Below, piece by piece: positions 1 to 7,909 of a stretch of 59,144 bases of DNA (position 1 is its first letter; the number at the start of each line of letters is the position of its first letter). Where the stretch lies: assembly GCA_004321915.1 (NCBI GenBank), contig SCQE01000074.1, positions 1 to 59,144 of the forward strand, written 5' to 3'. Below the pieces are notes generated by a model that was given only the letters and a program-made list of their open reading frames with translations, was not told where the DNA came from and searched no databases. A program made the translations under genes and the position numbers. This DNA comes from Nitrospirota bacterium (GTDB taxonomy: Bacteria; Nitrospirota; Thermodesulfovibrionia; Thermodesulfovibrionales; Dissulfurispiraceae).

Positions 1-1
1 T

Positions 2-94
2 CTCTTAAGTGATGATCATGACTCAGAACTCAAGAAAATCATCCTCGATAATGCCGATCATGATAAAATACCGGGGTTACGCATGGCGGCGTAA
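2..94 (+). CDS. C-terminal end of an unidentified protein (5' cut by window edge)
   Basis: Frame 2 is open from the window edge for 30 codons and stops at TAA 92-94. The visible tail is charged and ends in PGLRMAA. Its codon use (ATC, CTC, GCC, GCG mixed with AT-rich codons) resembles that of the genes downstream, which is why I read it as a gene end and not chance. It lies upstream of the sigma-54 promoter and on the same strand as the stress-protein operon. No family can be named from 30 residues. Confidence 0.35.
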   Translation, partial: LLSDDHDSELKKIILDNADHDKIPGLRMAA

Positions 95-266
95 TCTAAT
101 ACTTTGCACTGTCGAGTAACTACAAAAACTTTTATATCCCCGCCACTGACTCGAACAACTCTTTTATGCTCCCCACCATGACATACTGTTCACAGCTGTT
201 CAAATCTGAAACACAAACTCAGCAACCCCCTCCAAGAATAATCTAATAAATCAATAAGTTATCTAC

Positions 267-282
267 TGGCATCCGAATTGCC
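267..282 (+). promoter_or_regulatory. sigma-54 (RpoN) -24/-12 promoter
   Basis: TGGCAT-N4-ATTGCC matches the RpoN consensus TGGCAC-N5-TTGC at nearly every conserved position. The invariant GG (268-269) and GC (280-281) are separated by exactly 10 nt, as required. Transcription would begin near 293, giving a short leader before the Shine-Dalgarno sequence GGGAGGA and the ATG at 317. Upstream lies an inverted repeat, TGTCGAGT (110-117) and ACTCGAACA (149-157), about 110-160 bp before the promoter; that is a usual distance for an activator (bEBP) site. The binding-site idea is inference. Confidence 0.72.
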
Positions 283-316
283 TCTATGTATTGTGATTTC
301 AACTCGGGAGGATGCC

Positions 317-799
317 ATGAAGAACAAGCAGATATTATTCGTAACCAGTCACGCCGAAGGTTTCGACGAAGGGGTCTCATACGCCCTCGATCTCGCCAAA
401 ACGCTGAATTCAAACATCTCTGTCCTTATGCTCAACAAGAAAAAGCTTACTGAAAAGTTCGAGGACGTGATGTCCATAGTCGCGTTTGCCGAAGAGGGGG
501 ACTTCAAGACGGCACAGGAACTCATCGAAAGCGACCTTAATGATAAGTATGAAATCCGGATCAATGCCCTGAAAAAAATGTGCGCCGAGGCCGGAGTCAA
601 GATGGATGTAAGCAGCGCAGCGACCGATCTCTACTCGGCGATAAAAAATCTTCTCGGACAGAACGATTCCATAGAGATGATCCTTTTGAGTCCGGGCATC
701 ACCGGAGCGGCTGCGGTCACCTCGAAAGAATTGAACCGGCTTGTAAAGACCGCTTCGCGGCCTGTGGTAACAATGGCAAGAAACGCTTTCGCAGCATAA
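317..799 (+). CDS. universal stress protein-like (UspA fold), single domain
   Basis: The protein has 160 residues. It begins KNKQILFVTSHAEG, like the first beta strand of UspA domains, and continues with alternating helices and strands. Near the C-terminus the segment IEMILLSPGITGAA corresponds to the usual nucleotide-loop strand, but the G-x2-G-x9-G-S/T motif is poor, so ATP binding is doubtful. I chose ATG 317 because GGGAGGA lies just upstream; the in-frame TTG at 278 falls inside the sigma-54 -12 element and cannot be used by that promoter. It is the first gene of the operon with the sulfite exporter and two further Usp proteins. It may be a regulatory or structural Usp relative. Confidence 0.7.
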   Translation: MKNKQILFVTSHAEGFDEGVSYALDLAKTLNSNISVLMLNKKKLTEKFEDVMSIVAFAEEGDFKTAQELIESDLNDKYEIRINALKKMCAEAGVKMDVSSAATDLYSAIKNLLGQNDSIEMILLSPGITGAAAVTSKELNRLVKTASRPVVTMARNAFAA

Positions 800-828
800 A
801 AAAACTTTTATAAAGAGGAGGAGTTTGG

Positions 829-1746
829 ATGTATCTTTATCTGCCTGTAGCTTTAACCAGCATCAATATTCTTATTCCTGTGGGGCTCGGACTTGCGGTG
901 GGCCTGCTGTCAGGGCTTTTCGGGGTCGGGGGGGGCTTTCTTATGACGCCGCTCCTCATCATGTTCGGCATCCCCGCCACCGTAGCTGCCGCAACCGATT
1001 CGAACCAGATAGTGGCGGCATCGACTTCAGGCACCTACGCGCACTGGAAGGTCGGCAACGTGGATTTCAAGATGGGCATATACCTTCTCATCGGCGGCTT
1101 TATCGGCGGGATCTTCGGCGTGCATGCCATAAAAATACTCCAAGCGACCGGCAATGCGGATTTCGTCATAAAGATGACCTATGTGTTTATGCTCGGCATA
1201 GTCGGCATATATATGTTTGTCGAAAGCTTGAACAGCATGAGAAAAAACAGATCGGAAAAAGCCGATAAAGAAGAAGACTCTAAACTTGCGAAGCTCCTTA
1301 GAGCGCTCCCCATACAGACCCGCTTCGAAAAATCGGGCGTCACGCACTCCCTGCTCCTGCCGCTTTTCTTCGGGGGCTTTGTAGGCGTACTGGCTGCAAT
1401 CATGGGGGTCGGCGGCGGCTTTCTGATGGTCCCTGTCATGGTCTATATCCTCAGAATGCCGATGCATGTGGTCGTGGGCACCAGCCTCTTCCAGATACTC
1501 TTCAACTGCATAGAGGTCACATTCCTGCAGGCCTACACCAACCACAATGTAGACTTCATTCTGGCCGTACTCCTGCTGCTCGGCTCTACCGTAGGCGCTC
1601 AGGTGGGCGCGGTCTTCGGCAGAAAGCTCAAAGGCGAACAGTTGAAGATAATCCTCGCGGTAATCGTGCTTGTTGTGACAGTCAAGATCGTCTTCGAGCT
1701 TACATTAACGCCTTCTCTACTTTTAGCTCAGTCAGGAGGACACTAA
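829..1746 (+). CDS. TauE/SafE (DUF81) family sulfite/organosulfonate exporter
   Basis: This 305-residue inner-membrane protein is made of two homologous halves. Each opens with a glycine-rich signature: GLFGVGGGFLMTPLL near residue 30 and IMGVGGGFLMVPVM near residue 195. This is the hallmark of the TauE/SafE family, which exports sulfite, sulfoacetate or related anions. About eight membrane helices are visible, with a charged cytoplasmic linker (residues 130-165, many K/E) between the halves. The start ATG follows AGAGGAGG with good spacing. Its stop overlaps the start of the TIGR02186 gene by one base, so the two are translationally coupled; this pairing is common and supports a sulfur-oxyanion role. 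Substrate is inferred. Confidence 0.88.
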   Translation: MYLYLPVALTSINILIPVGLGLAVGLLSGLFGVGGGFLMTPLLIMFGIPATVAAATDSNQIVAASTSGTYAHWKVGNVDFKMGIYLLIGGFIGGIFGVHAIKILQATGNADFVIKMTYVFMLGIVGIYMFVESLNSMRKNRSEKADKEEDSKLAKLLRALPIQTRFEKSGVTHSLLLPLFFGGFVGVLAAIMGVGGGFLMVPVMVYILRMPMHVVVGTSLFQILFNCIEVTFLQAYTNHNVDFILAVLLLLGSTVGAQVGAVFGRKLKGEQLKIILAVIVLVVTVKIVFELTLTPSLLLAQSGGH

Positions 1747-2561
1747 TGATGATTCCTGATCTCAAATTTCGCATTTCAAATCTCAAATCTCAAATTTCAA
1801 ATCTTATTGCCGCAGCGCTTACGGTATTGGCCGTCATCTATTCGGTCCCGGCTTCGGCCCAATTGAGCATAACGGCAAACCACGACAACATAACGATCGA
1901 TTTCTTTTACCACGGCAGCACGGTAAGCGTAAAAGGAGTGTCCGAACCCAACACCGATCTGATAATCAAGATATCCTCTCCGGAAGGCATCGAAACGCTT
2001 AAACAGAAAGGCAAGGTGGCCGGTTTCCTATGGATGAACACAGGGACCCTGCATCTGAAAAACACGCCCAACCTATATTCCGTCCACAGCACCAAAAAGA
2101 TAGAAGAGCTATTGAGCAGGGAAGAAGCCGACAAATATCTGCTCGGATACGAGGCGCTCGAAAAACATGCAGATTTATCGCCGGTCTCGGGCGAGGCCGA
2201 AAAAACAAAATGGTTCGAAGAATTCATAAGACTGAAAGAATCTCTCAGCCTTTACAAAACATCCTCGGGCACAATCTCGTTAACGCCGGATGCGGGCAGG
2301 CAAAAATACTACATAAAGACCGATTGGCCGTATCAGGCCCCGCCCGGAGATTATCTCGTGACAGTATACGCGGTAAAAGACGGCAATGTTATCGAGCAGG
2401 CCGGGGCACATGTAAATGTGGAGCAGGTCGGCGTCGTGAGATACCTGTCGGACATGGCCAAAAACAGCGGAGCCGTATACGGGATTATTTCGATCGTCGC
2501 AGCGCTAGGAGCAGGCTTCGGCGTCGGCATGATATTCAAGAAAGGCGGAGGCGCGCACTGA
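1746..2561 (+). CDS. TIGR02186-type (Alph_Pro_TM) periplasmic protein with C-terminal membrane anchor
   Basis: The 271-residue protein has an N-terminal signal (hydrophobic LIAAALTVLAVIYS ending PASAQ near residue 39), a mostly beta periplasmic domain and a C-terminal transmembrane helix (about 245-265) followed by a short basic tail. This layout, and its place directly after a TauE/SafE exporter, match the TIGR02186 family, whose biochemical role is not established. The A of TAA in the exporter is also the A of this ATG. The n-region is odd: residues 6-20 are encoded by a short TTTCAAATCTCAAA-type repeat, which lengthens the signal peptide. A second ATG at 1749 is also possible. Confidence 0.75.
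   Translation: MMIPDLKFRISNLKSQISNLIAAALTVLAVIYSVPASAQLSITANHDNITIDFFYHGSTVSVKGVSEPNTDLIIKISSPEGIETLKQKGKVAGFLWMNTGTLHLKNTPNLYSVHSTKKIEELLSREEADKYLLGYEALEKHADLSPVSGEAEKTKWFEEFIRLKESLSLYKTSSGTISLTPDAGRQKYYIKTDWPYQAPPGDYLVTVYAVKDGNVIEQAGAHVNVEQVGVVRYLSDMAKNSGAVYGIISIVAALGAGFGVGMIFKKGGGAH
1760..1802 (+). repeat. low-complexity CAAATYTCAAAT repeat inside a signal-peptide coding region
   Basis: Units of TCTCAAAT / TTTCAAAT are repeated about five times. They are translated as LKFRISNLKSQISNL at the start of the TIGR02186 protein. The reading frame is maintained and the repeat encodes a basic-polar n-region in front of the hydrophobic core. Confidence 0.75.
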
Positions 2562-2563
2562 TC

Positions 2564-3421
2564 ATGTATAAAACCATAATGGTCGGATACGACGAGTCTC
2601 AATACAGCACTGCCGCGCTGATCGAAGCGGCGAACTGGATCAAAAAACAGGGCGGCAGGCTCATTATCATGCATTCGGTGTTTTTCGATACGGAAGAGTT
2701 CGGTATCGCCCCTGAGCAGCATGAAAAAAGGGTGAAGCATGCCGAAAAAATCTGCACCGGCGCAAAAGAGTTCGTTACCGATGAATTCGGCATCCCGGTC
2801 AGCTACATCATAAGCGAGGGGGAACCTCCGGAAGCTGTTGCCGGCATGGCACTGGAAAAGGAAGTTGACCTCATAGCGCTCGGCACCTACGGCAGAAGGG
2901 GTCTGAAAAGACTTCTCATGGGAAGCGTGACCTCGAAGGTGGTCATCGAGGCCCCCTGCGACGTGCTTGTGGTAAAAAGGCCCTGCAGCGAATGTACGGG
3001 CGAGTACAAATCGATCCTCGTACCCTTCGACGGCTCTGAATTCAGCAGAAAGGCCCTCAGGCGGGCCTGCCTCCTCGCAAAGACATGCGGGGCGGATGTG
3101 ACGGCGCTTTATGTCATTCCCCGCTACGAAGAATTGCTCGAATTCTTCAAGACCGAAGCGATAAAGAAAAGCCTGCTCATGGAAGCGCAAAAAATTATCG
3201 ACAGCGTGTCAAGCCTTGCCGCTGCTCAAGGCAGCCCGGTCCGGAGCGAAATAGCAGAGGGGCAGGCCGCGGAACAGATAATAAAGACCGCAAAAAAACT
3301 GAACAGCAACCTGATCGTAATAGGCAGCTACGGGTATCGCGGTGTAAACAAAGCTATAATGGGCAGCACTGCCGAGAGGGTCATAATAAACGCTCCGGTC
3401 CCTGTGCTGGTTGCGAGATAG
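2564..3421 (+). CDS. tandem universal stress protein (two UspA domains)
   Basis: The 285-residue protein carries two consecutive UspA domains, about 1-145 and 148-285. Each has the N-terminal strand (YKTIMVGYDESQYS and YKSILVPFDGSEFS) and a full ATP-binding signature: GTYGRRGLKRLLMGSVTSKV in domain 1 and GSYGYRGVNKAIMGSTAERV in domain 2. Both keep the G-x2-G-x9-G-[ST] pattern, so ATP binding is likely. The frame is open far upstream, but the homology begins at ATG 2564, two bases after the previous stop. It is co-transcribed with the sulfite exporter. The likely role is survival under energy or redox stress; no specific target is known. Confidence 0.88.
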   Translation: MYKTIMVGYDESQYSTAALIEAANWIKKQGGRLIIMHSVFFDTEEFGIAPEQHEKRVKHAEKICTGAKEFVTDEFGIPVSYIISEGEPPEAVAGMALEKEVDLIALGTYGRRGLKRLLMGSVTSKVVIEAPCDVLVVKRPCSECTGEYKSILVPFDGSEFSRKALRRACLLAKTCGADVTALYVIPRYEELLEFFKTEAIKKSLLMEAQKIIDSVSSLAAAQGSPVRSEIAEGQAAEQIIKTAKKLNSNLIVIGSYGYRGVNKAIMGSTAERVIINAPVPVLVAR

Positions 3422-3424
3422 GCG

Positions 3425-3847
3425 ATGAGAGGATATAGAAAGGTGCTTATCGCAGTAAACGGCTCGAAACATGTTCTCGATCAAGGACTGAGGCTCGCAA
3501 ACGACGAAAAAACATGGGTCACCATAGTCAAGGTCATCCCGCTGAACGAGGGCGAACTGGACCTGACCGGCATAAAAAATATAGAAGACGCTCTCGACAG
3601 CGGCGGTAAAAAAGCCTTGGCCGAATACAAGAAAACGGCTGAGAGCGAAAGGACGCTCGTCAAGATGAGGCTCGAAGAAGGGGCCGCCCACGAGAAAATC
3701 GTAGAGGTGGCGGGCGAAGAGAATTGCGACCTCATCATTATGGGTACGCCGAAGATCAAACACCGGCTCACAAAATTTTTCGGCGACCGGACCGTCGAAA
3801 AAGTGATCCATCGCTCCCCATGCCCGGTACTGGTAGTCGGCGCCTGA
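3425..3847 (+). CDS. universal stress protein, single domain
   Basis: This 140-residue UspA-domain protein starts RGYRKVLIAVNGSKH and ends with LIIMGTPKIKHRLTKFFGDRTVEKVIHRSPCPVLVVG. The final G-[ST] of the ATP motif is replaced by GD, so nucleotide binding may be weak compared with the tandem Usp just upstream. The start lies 3 bp after the preceding stop (TAGGCGATG), so translation is probably coupled. It is the last gene of the sigma-54-driven block; no clear intrinsic terminator follows. Confidence 0.85.
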   Translation: MRGYRKVLIAVNGSKHVLDQGLRLANDEKTWVTIVKVIPLNEGELDLTGIKNIEDALDSGGKKALAEYKKTAESERTLVKMRLEEGAAHEKIVEVAGEENCDLIIMGTPKIKHRLTKFFGDRTVEKVIHRSPCPVLVVGA

Positions 3848-4148
3848 AAGGATCTTGCGGAAACCCCTTGCCGCACCCGGTTGAGTTTCGGGCAGATAGA
3901 TACCATACTTCGGACCAAGCTTAAAAGCTTCGAGCGTCTTTTCCGCATCTTCGGTTATAATATTTTTCTTTTATTGATTATCGCCAAACTCATTCCTGCA
4001 GGCTTACAGTCCGTAGGGTATAATAAGAACACAAAGGATTGAAAATGACTCGATTAAAATTTTTATCTTGCCAATTGTCTTTCTAAGTGATATCCTTTTT
4101 TAATACAAAAAAACATTATATTTTACAATTTAAAATCGGAGGTATTTT
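3848..4148. other. intergenic region with possible promoter for the cytidylate-kinase-like gene
   Basis: The 301-bp gap is AT-rich toward its right end. A TATAAT hexamer lies at 4019-4024 without a convincing -35 box. A second AT-rich block just before the Shine-Dalgarno sequence (CGGAGGT, about 4136) could also hold a promoter. A short palindrome AAGCTTAAAAGCTT lies near 3918. No gene or strong terminator is visible. Confidence 0.4.
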
Positions 4149-4850
4149 ATGCATGAGAGAAAGCTTATTCCGTCAATCGAGAAGAGACTGGCCCATTTCG
4201 ATGAGCTAAGCCAGAAAGCCAAGAAAGAGTCGAAAGAAAAAGAGAGAAAAAGACCTACCATAACCATATCGAGAGAGTTCGGCTGCGAAGGGTATCCACT
4301 TGCAGAAAAACTCAAGGAGTTGCTCGAAGAAAAGACAAATGAGCCGTGGTCGATTATGGACAAGGCGCTGCTCGAGGAAGTCACGAAAAACAACAAACTG
4401 CTCGACAATGTGCTCGCAAAGCTCGGAGAAAAATCTAGGGTCGTGGAAGAGGTGGTCGGGACCTTTTCCTCTCACTGGAAAACTGAAGGCGACTATTACA
4501 AGCTCCTCTGCAAGCAGATATTCGCCTTGGCAGTAGGCGGAAACGTGATCTTGGTAGGCAGAGGTTCGGCCATAGTCACGCAGTCCCTCGATAACTGCTT
4601 CCATTTCAGACTGTTCGCCTCGCCTATGTTCAAAATGGAATACATATCGAAGAAAATCTCCCTCTCTGCAACAGAGACCGAAGCATTTATAGAGAAGAAA
4701 CAAAAACAGAGAGATGCCTTTGTACGGGATTTCCTGAACTGCGACGCAAAAGAACTGAAATTCTATCACATGATTTTCAACAACGACAGGACCAAAAGCG
4801 GCAGGATGGCCCGTATAATCACGGATTATGTGCTCTATAACCGCGATTGA
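4149..4850 (+). CDS. cytidylate kinase-like family protein (Cytidylate_kin2)
   Basis: The protein has 233 residues. After a basic, coiled N-terminus (residues 1-35) it has TITISREFGCEGYPLAEKL, the family's modified P-loop region, followed by a kinase-like core with NVILVGRGSAIVTQ near residue 135 and an arginine-rich lid (AFVRDFLNCDAKELKFYHM). This is the Cytidylate_kin2 group, related to CMP kinase but of unproven substrate. The start is set by GGAGGT eight bases before ATG 4149. It stands alone: upstream gap of 301 bp and a convergent neighbour 24 bp downstream. The Usp genes before it suggest a stress or signalling setting, but this is weak inference. Confidence 0.8.
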   Translation: MHERKLIPSIEKRLAHFDELSQKAKKESKEKERKRPTITISREFGCEGYPLAEKLKELLEEKTNEPWSIMDKALLEEVTKNNKLLDNVLAKLGEKSRVVEEVVGTFSSHWKTEGDYYKLLCKQIFALAVGGNVILVGRGSAIVTQSLDNCFHFRLFASPMFKMEYISKKISLSATETEAFIEKKQKQRDAFVRDFLNCDAKELKFYHMIFNNDRTKSGRMARIITDYVLYNRD

Positions 4851-4874
4851 ACCGTCTATACGCGGACAGGGACC

Positions 4875-5699
4875 TCAGTACCAGATATAATCGGTCATGT
4901 CAAGGCCGATTTCCTGTCCTGCAAGCAGCCTGAAGCTTTCAGGTAAAAGAACGGCAGTGCTTACATCGATATGCTGAAGCAGCATCTTGGGCACTGCATA
5001 TTTGGAAGCATGGGCCGAGCCGAGCATTACCACGACCGACACATCGTCGGATTTAAGCAGGTTAACGATATTGACCGCCATTATCGCGTCCCTTATGCGC
5101 TGCGCATCGCAAAAATGGGGCAGTTCAGCCGCATGTAACGTCTTCTCGCTGAATACCTTTAAAAGCCTTTCGTACCGGGGATCGTCGACGCACGGACTGA
5201 GTTTCAGCCTGCCCCTCATTTCCTTGCCTATCATATCGAGACCGTTCTTGGCCGCATGGTTTATAAAGCCCTTGTCCGCGTTTATGCCTGCCATCCTTAT
5301 GCCCTTGCCGTACAGATACGAAAAGACATCGAAATAATAATCGAACGGAACATTCCACTCGGCGGCATACTCACGCATAAACTCGGCCTCGCCTATTTCC
5401 CCCCTGCTCCATTTGATAAGCGTGTGGTGCTTCTTATCGCCGAACATCTCCATAGCCACCACGACCTTTTTACCGCTTTCGTGGAGCTGTTTTATGACTT
5501 CAAGCTGGACAAGATGGTCCTCGATGCTGATATGCGCCTCACCGACGAATATTACGCGCTTGTCCTTGATACGCTTGAATATAGCGTCGAACCCGACAAC
5601 CTCGCGGTTATCGAGAGTCAAATAGTTTTTAGGAAGTTCTGCGCATGAAGCTGCTGAAAAAAGCAGCACAATGAAATACAGTTTGATGCGTAAAGACAT
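4875..5699 (-). CDS. ChaN-family haem-binding lipoprotein
   Basis: The 274-residue protein starts with a short signal and lipobox (FSAASC, Cys near residue 19), so it should be lipid-anchored. The body matches the ChaN-like family (Cofac_haem_bdg_2): VIFVGEAHISIEDHLVQLEVIKQL near residue 50, EMFGDKKHHTLIKW, AEWNVPFDYYFDVFSY, and VVMLGSAHASKYAVP near residue 230. ChaN of Campylobacter binds two haems and is linked to iron acquisition. The gene begins one base after the queE stop, so it is probably co-transcribed with queE and the YdjM-like gene. It is one of several haem or iron genes in this window. Confidence 0.85.
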   Translation of the reverse strand: MSLRIKLYFIVLLFSAASCAELPKNYLTLDNREVVGFDAIFKRIKDKRVIFVGEAHISIEDHLVQLEVIKQLHESGKKVVVAMEMFGDKKHHTLIKWSRGEIGEAEFMREYAAEWNVPFDYYFDVFSYLYGKGIRMAGINADKGFINHAAKNGLDMIGKEMRGRLKLSPCVDDPRYERLLKVFSEKTLHAAELPHFCDAQRIRDAIMAVNIVNLLKSDDVSVVVMLGSAHASKYAVPKMLLQHIDVSTAVLLPESFRLLAGQEIGLDMTDYIWY

Positions 5700-6335
5700 T
5701 CATACACCCCGTTGGTCAGGGCCAAAAACATATTTATGAATCTGAAGATTAAAGCGTACAGGCAACCTGTCCGATACCAGCCAGTTCGCCAGATCGGCCG
5801 GATTTAAAACCCCGAAAACAGGCGAGAAAAGGACCCCGCACCTGCCGGACAATCCGTAATCCCTTATAAAACCGGACGACCACTCATAATCGTGTCTGTC
5901 TGCTATTACAAATTTAAGCTCATCGTCAGGTTTTAAGTATTCGAGGTTCATCAGGTCCATCTCTGCAAACATACCGCTCGACGGCGTTTTTATGTCCATT
6001 ATGACAACCGCCCTCCTGTCAACTTCCCTAATGCTCACGCTGCCGTTGGTTTCTATAAGCAGCGTAAAACCCTCATCGAGAAAGCGGCCTATAAGACCGG
6101 ACACCCCTTCCTGCAACAAGGGTTCCCCCCCGGTCACCTCAAGATAACGCAAGCCGAAAGACTTCACCTTCCCGAAAATCTCATCTCCCGTCATTTGCGC
6201 GCCCTCTTCGTAAGCATACTTGGTATCGCAATACACGCATCGAAGATTGCAACCGCTAAAACGCACGAACGCAAAGGGAATGCCTGCGAAAGACGATTCG
6301 CCCTGAATGCTCGCAAATATCTCGCAGACCTTCAT
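5700..6335 (-). CDS. queE: 7-carboxy-7-deazaguanine synthase (radical SAM)
   Basis: QueE rearranges 6-carboxytetrahydropterin to 7-carboxy-7-deazaguanine in queuosine or 7-deazaguanine synthesis. The 211-residue protein has the N-terminal substrate signature IFASIQGESSFAG, the radical SAM cluster C29-x3-C33-x2-C36 (CNLRCVYCDT), VTGGEPLLQ and ETNGS in the usual order. The length is typical. I chose ATG 6335, two bases after the upstream stop, instead of longer in-frame starts that would overlap the YdjM-like gene by 100 bp and place non-homologous sequence in front. No other que genes are in the window. Confidence 0.93.
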   Translation of the reverse strand: MKVCEIFASIQGESSFAGIPFAFVRFSGCNLRCVYCDTKYAYEEGAQMTGDEIFGKVKSFGLRYLEVTGGEPLLQEGVSGLIGRFLDEGFTLLIETNGSVSIREVDRRAVVIMDIKTPSSGMFAEMDLMNLEYLKPDDELKFVIADRHDYEWSSGFIRDYGLSGRCGVLFSPVFGVLNPADLANWLVSDRLPVRFNLQIHKYVFGPDQRGV

Positions 6336-6337
6336 TC

Positions 6338-7234
6338 TTAAAATCTGAAATAGGATTTGACGATCTTGCCGTTCCTGTCCGAAACGACTGTGGCGGTGAA
6401 CTTTTCCCCCGGCAGAAAAGAATACGACAGGTCTTTCCATTTCACGGTCGCGCCCTGCTCGTCCCTCTTTACCTCGGCATAAGGCGAGTGCGCGAATTCA
6501 AGGAATGTCTTTATATTAGGGTCATTCTTCGAGGCCGCTATCGCAGGATCATTTTCATGCATCCTGAATTTTTCATAAACAAAGACTTTTTTCATAAAAA
6601 GGTCCACGCTACCTGTGGTGATCTCGTCCCCGTTTCTGACTGTAAACCACCACCTGAGCAGCCCGTTCGGAAGGGGATAGACCCTGTAAACATGGGCATC
6701 TATCTTGGTTTTCAGGAACTGTTTGGCCTGCCCCTGCATATAGTACCTGCCTCCGGCGTACCAGCATAAAAGTATGACTGTGCATGCTGCGATAAAGACC
6801 GCCCTCTTTTTGTTGTATCTGCCGAGCAGCACCGCAAGCACGAAACCTAAGGTTATATAAGGGTCTATGATGAAGATCAGGTCGGTCGAATACCTGTTCC
6901 AGTCGAGAGGAGACAGTATCATTGTTCCGTACTGGTTCGATAAATCGAGCAGCAGATGCACGCCGTAGCCTAAAAACGCAAGCGCGTAGAAATAAAAGAA
7001 ACCTCCTCTATTACGGAACAAAAGACCTACCAGAACCGGATACAAAGCAAGGGCAAATACGCCGTGAGTTATGCCCCTGTGATATTTCAGAAAAGCCTCA
7101 AGCCCCAAAGCCCTCGTGACGTAATCGATATCGGGAATCACCGCTGATACGACTAGGACGAGCAATGCAAGTCTGCGCTTAAAGCCGAGCTGGTGCAGAA
7201 CCGCACCCGAAAGCGCGTGTGTAACCGGATCCAT
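6338..7234 (-). CDS. YdjM/DUF457-type membrane-bound metal-dependent hydrolase
   Basis: The 298-residue protein opens MDPVTHALSGAVLH and has IPDIDYVTR and HRGITHGVF, the His/Asp motifs of the YdjM (LexA-regulated inner-membrane hydrolase) family. Four to five membrane helices span roughly residues 20-180. The remaining 110 residues form a soluble beta-rich domain that is longer than in E. coli YdjM and is probably periplasmic. The family is predicted to bind metal; the reaction is unknown. It is followed after two bases by queE. Confidence 0.82.
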   Translation of the reverse strand: MDPVTHALSGAVLHQLGFKRRLALLVLVVSAVIPDIDYVTRALGLEAFLKYHRGITHGVFALALYPVLVGLLFRNRGGFFYFYALAFLGYGVHLLLDLSNQYGTMILSPLDWNRYSTDLIFIIDPYITLGFVLAVLLGRYNKKRAVFIAACTVILLCWYAGGRYYMQGQAKQFLKTKIDAHVYRVYPLPNGLLRWWFTVRNGDEITTGSVDLFMKKVFVYEKFRMHENDPAIAASKNDPNIKTFLEFAHSPYAEVKRDEQGATVKWKDLSYSFLPGEKFTATVVSDRNGKIVKSYFRF

Positions 7235-7278
7235 AACTATTAATGTAACACGGTGGTTAAAAAGGCGTCAAAAAGATA

Positions 7279-7890
7279 TCAGATCTTTTCGAGTTTGCGG
7301 TCGAGGCCGAGAAATAACGGCACAACAGAGACCGCAAGACAGCCCGCCCCTATACCGCCAACTATAGAAGAGACAGGGAAGAGATTTATAAGATAGAAAG
7401 CGGTTGCGTTCGTCCCGACAAACGAGCCGAGCGTCGATATGAAGAGCACAACCCCCGCGCTCAATCCCGATGCCTTCTTGTGTATGGAAAGAATACCGAT
7501 GATATACGGCGAAACCATTGCCATAAGCGTTATAGGCACAAAAAATATAACGTTCATCGCAGCAAGGGAACCGTAGCGCACATCGGTGATCCTGTCCGAC
7601 AAAAACTCGCCGACAGCAGGATGCATTTGTGGTATAAACATCACCCACAGAGAAGCTATCGAGAGAAGGGCCATCAAAGGGGACAGTTTGGACACCTTTT
7701 TACAGAGATAACCGCCGGCCACATAACCTATCGAAAGGTGGATCATGAAAGAACTGATAATACTGCCCCATATATAGACGGACCCGCCGAAATAAGGGGA
7801 CATCAGGTTCGACGATAGAATTTCGAGGCTCATGATCGCTGCGCCAAAGACCAGAAGAATAACAATAAGCACGGCATATACAGGTATCAT
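7279..7890 (-). CDS. membrane half of a split spermidine-synthase-like system
   Basis: The 203-residue polytopic protein has about six helices. Its start (FGAAIMSLEILSSNLMSPYFGGSVYIWGSIISSFMIHLSIGYVAGGYL) resembles the N-terminal membrane region of 'fused MFS/spermidine synthase' proteins, with the typical SLE, APYFG-like and GY-x-GG motifs; I give this only as a family resemblance. The enzymatic half is the separate gene immediately upstream (20-bp gap), so the two probably work as a complex. A clear AAGGAG lies before the ATG. Function in these proteins is unproven; polyamine or aminopropyl transfer at the membrane is a guess. Confidence 0.7.
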   Translation of the reverse strand: MIPVYAVLIVILLVFGAAIMSLEILSSNLMSPYFGGSVYIWGSIISSFMIHLSIGYVAGGYLCKKVSKLSPLMALLSIASLWVMFIPQMHPAVGEFLSDRITDVRYGSLAAMNVIFFVPITLMAMVSPYIIGILSIHKKASGLSAGVVLFISTLGSFVGTNATAFYLINLFPVSSIVGGIGAGCLAVSVVPLFLGLDRKLEKI

Positions 7891-7909
7891 ATTTATCTTC
7901 AGCTCCTTT

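Noticed and set aside
2030-2563. Upstream extension of the tandem Usp reading frame
   Set aside because: The extra 178 codons overlap the TIGR02186 gene and are R-rich nonsense; homology starts at ATG 2564.
2351-3190. 279-codon minus-strand frame
   Set aside because: Lies opposite the TIGR02186 and Usp genes, both of which are clearly real.
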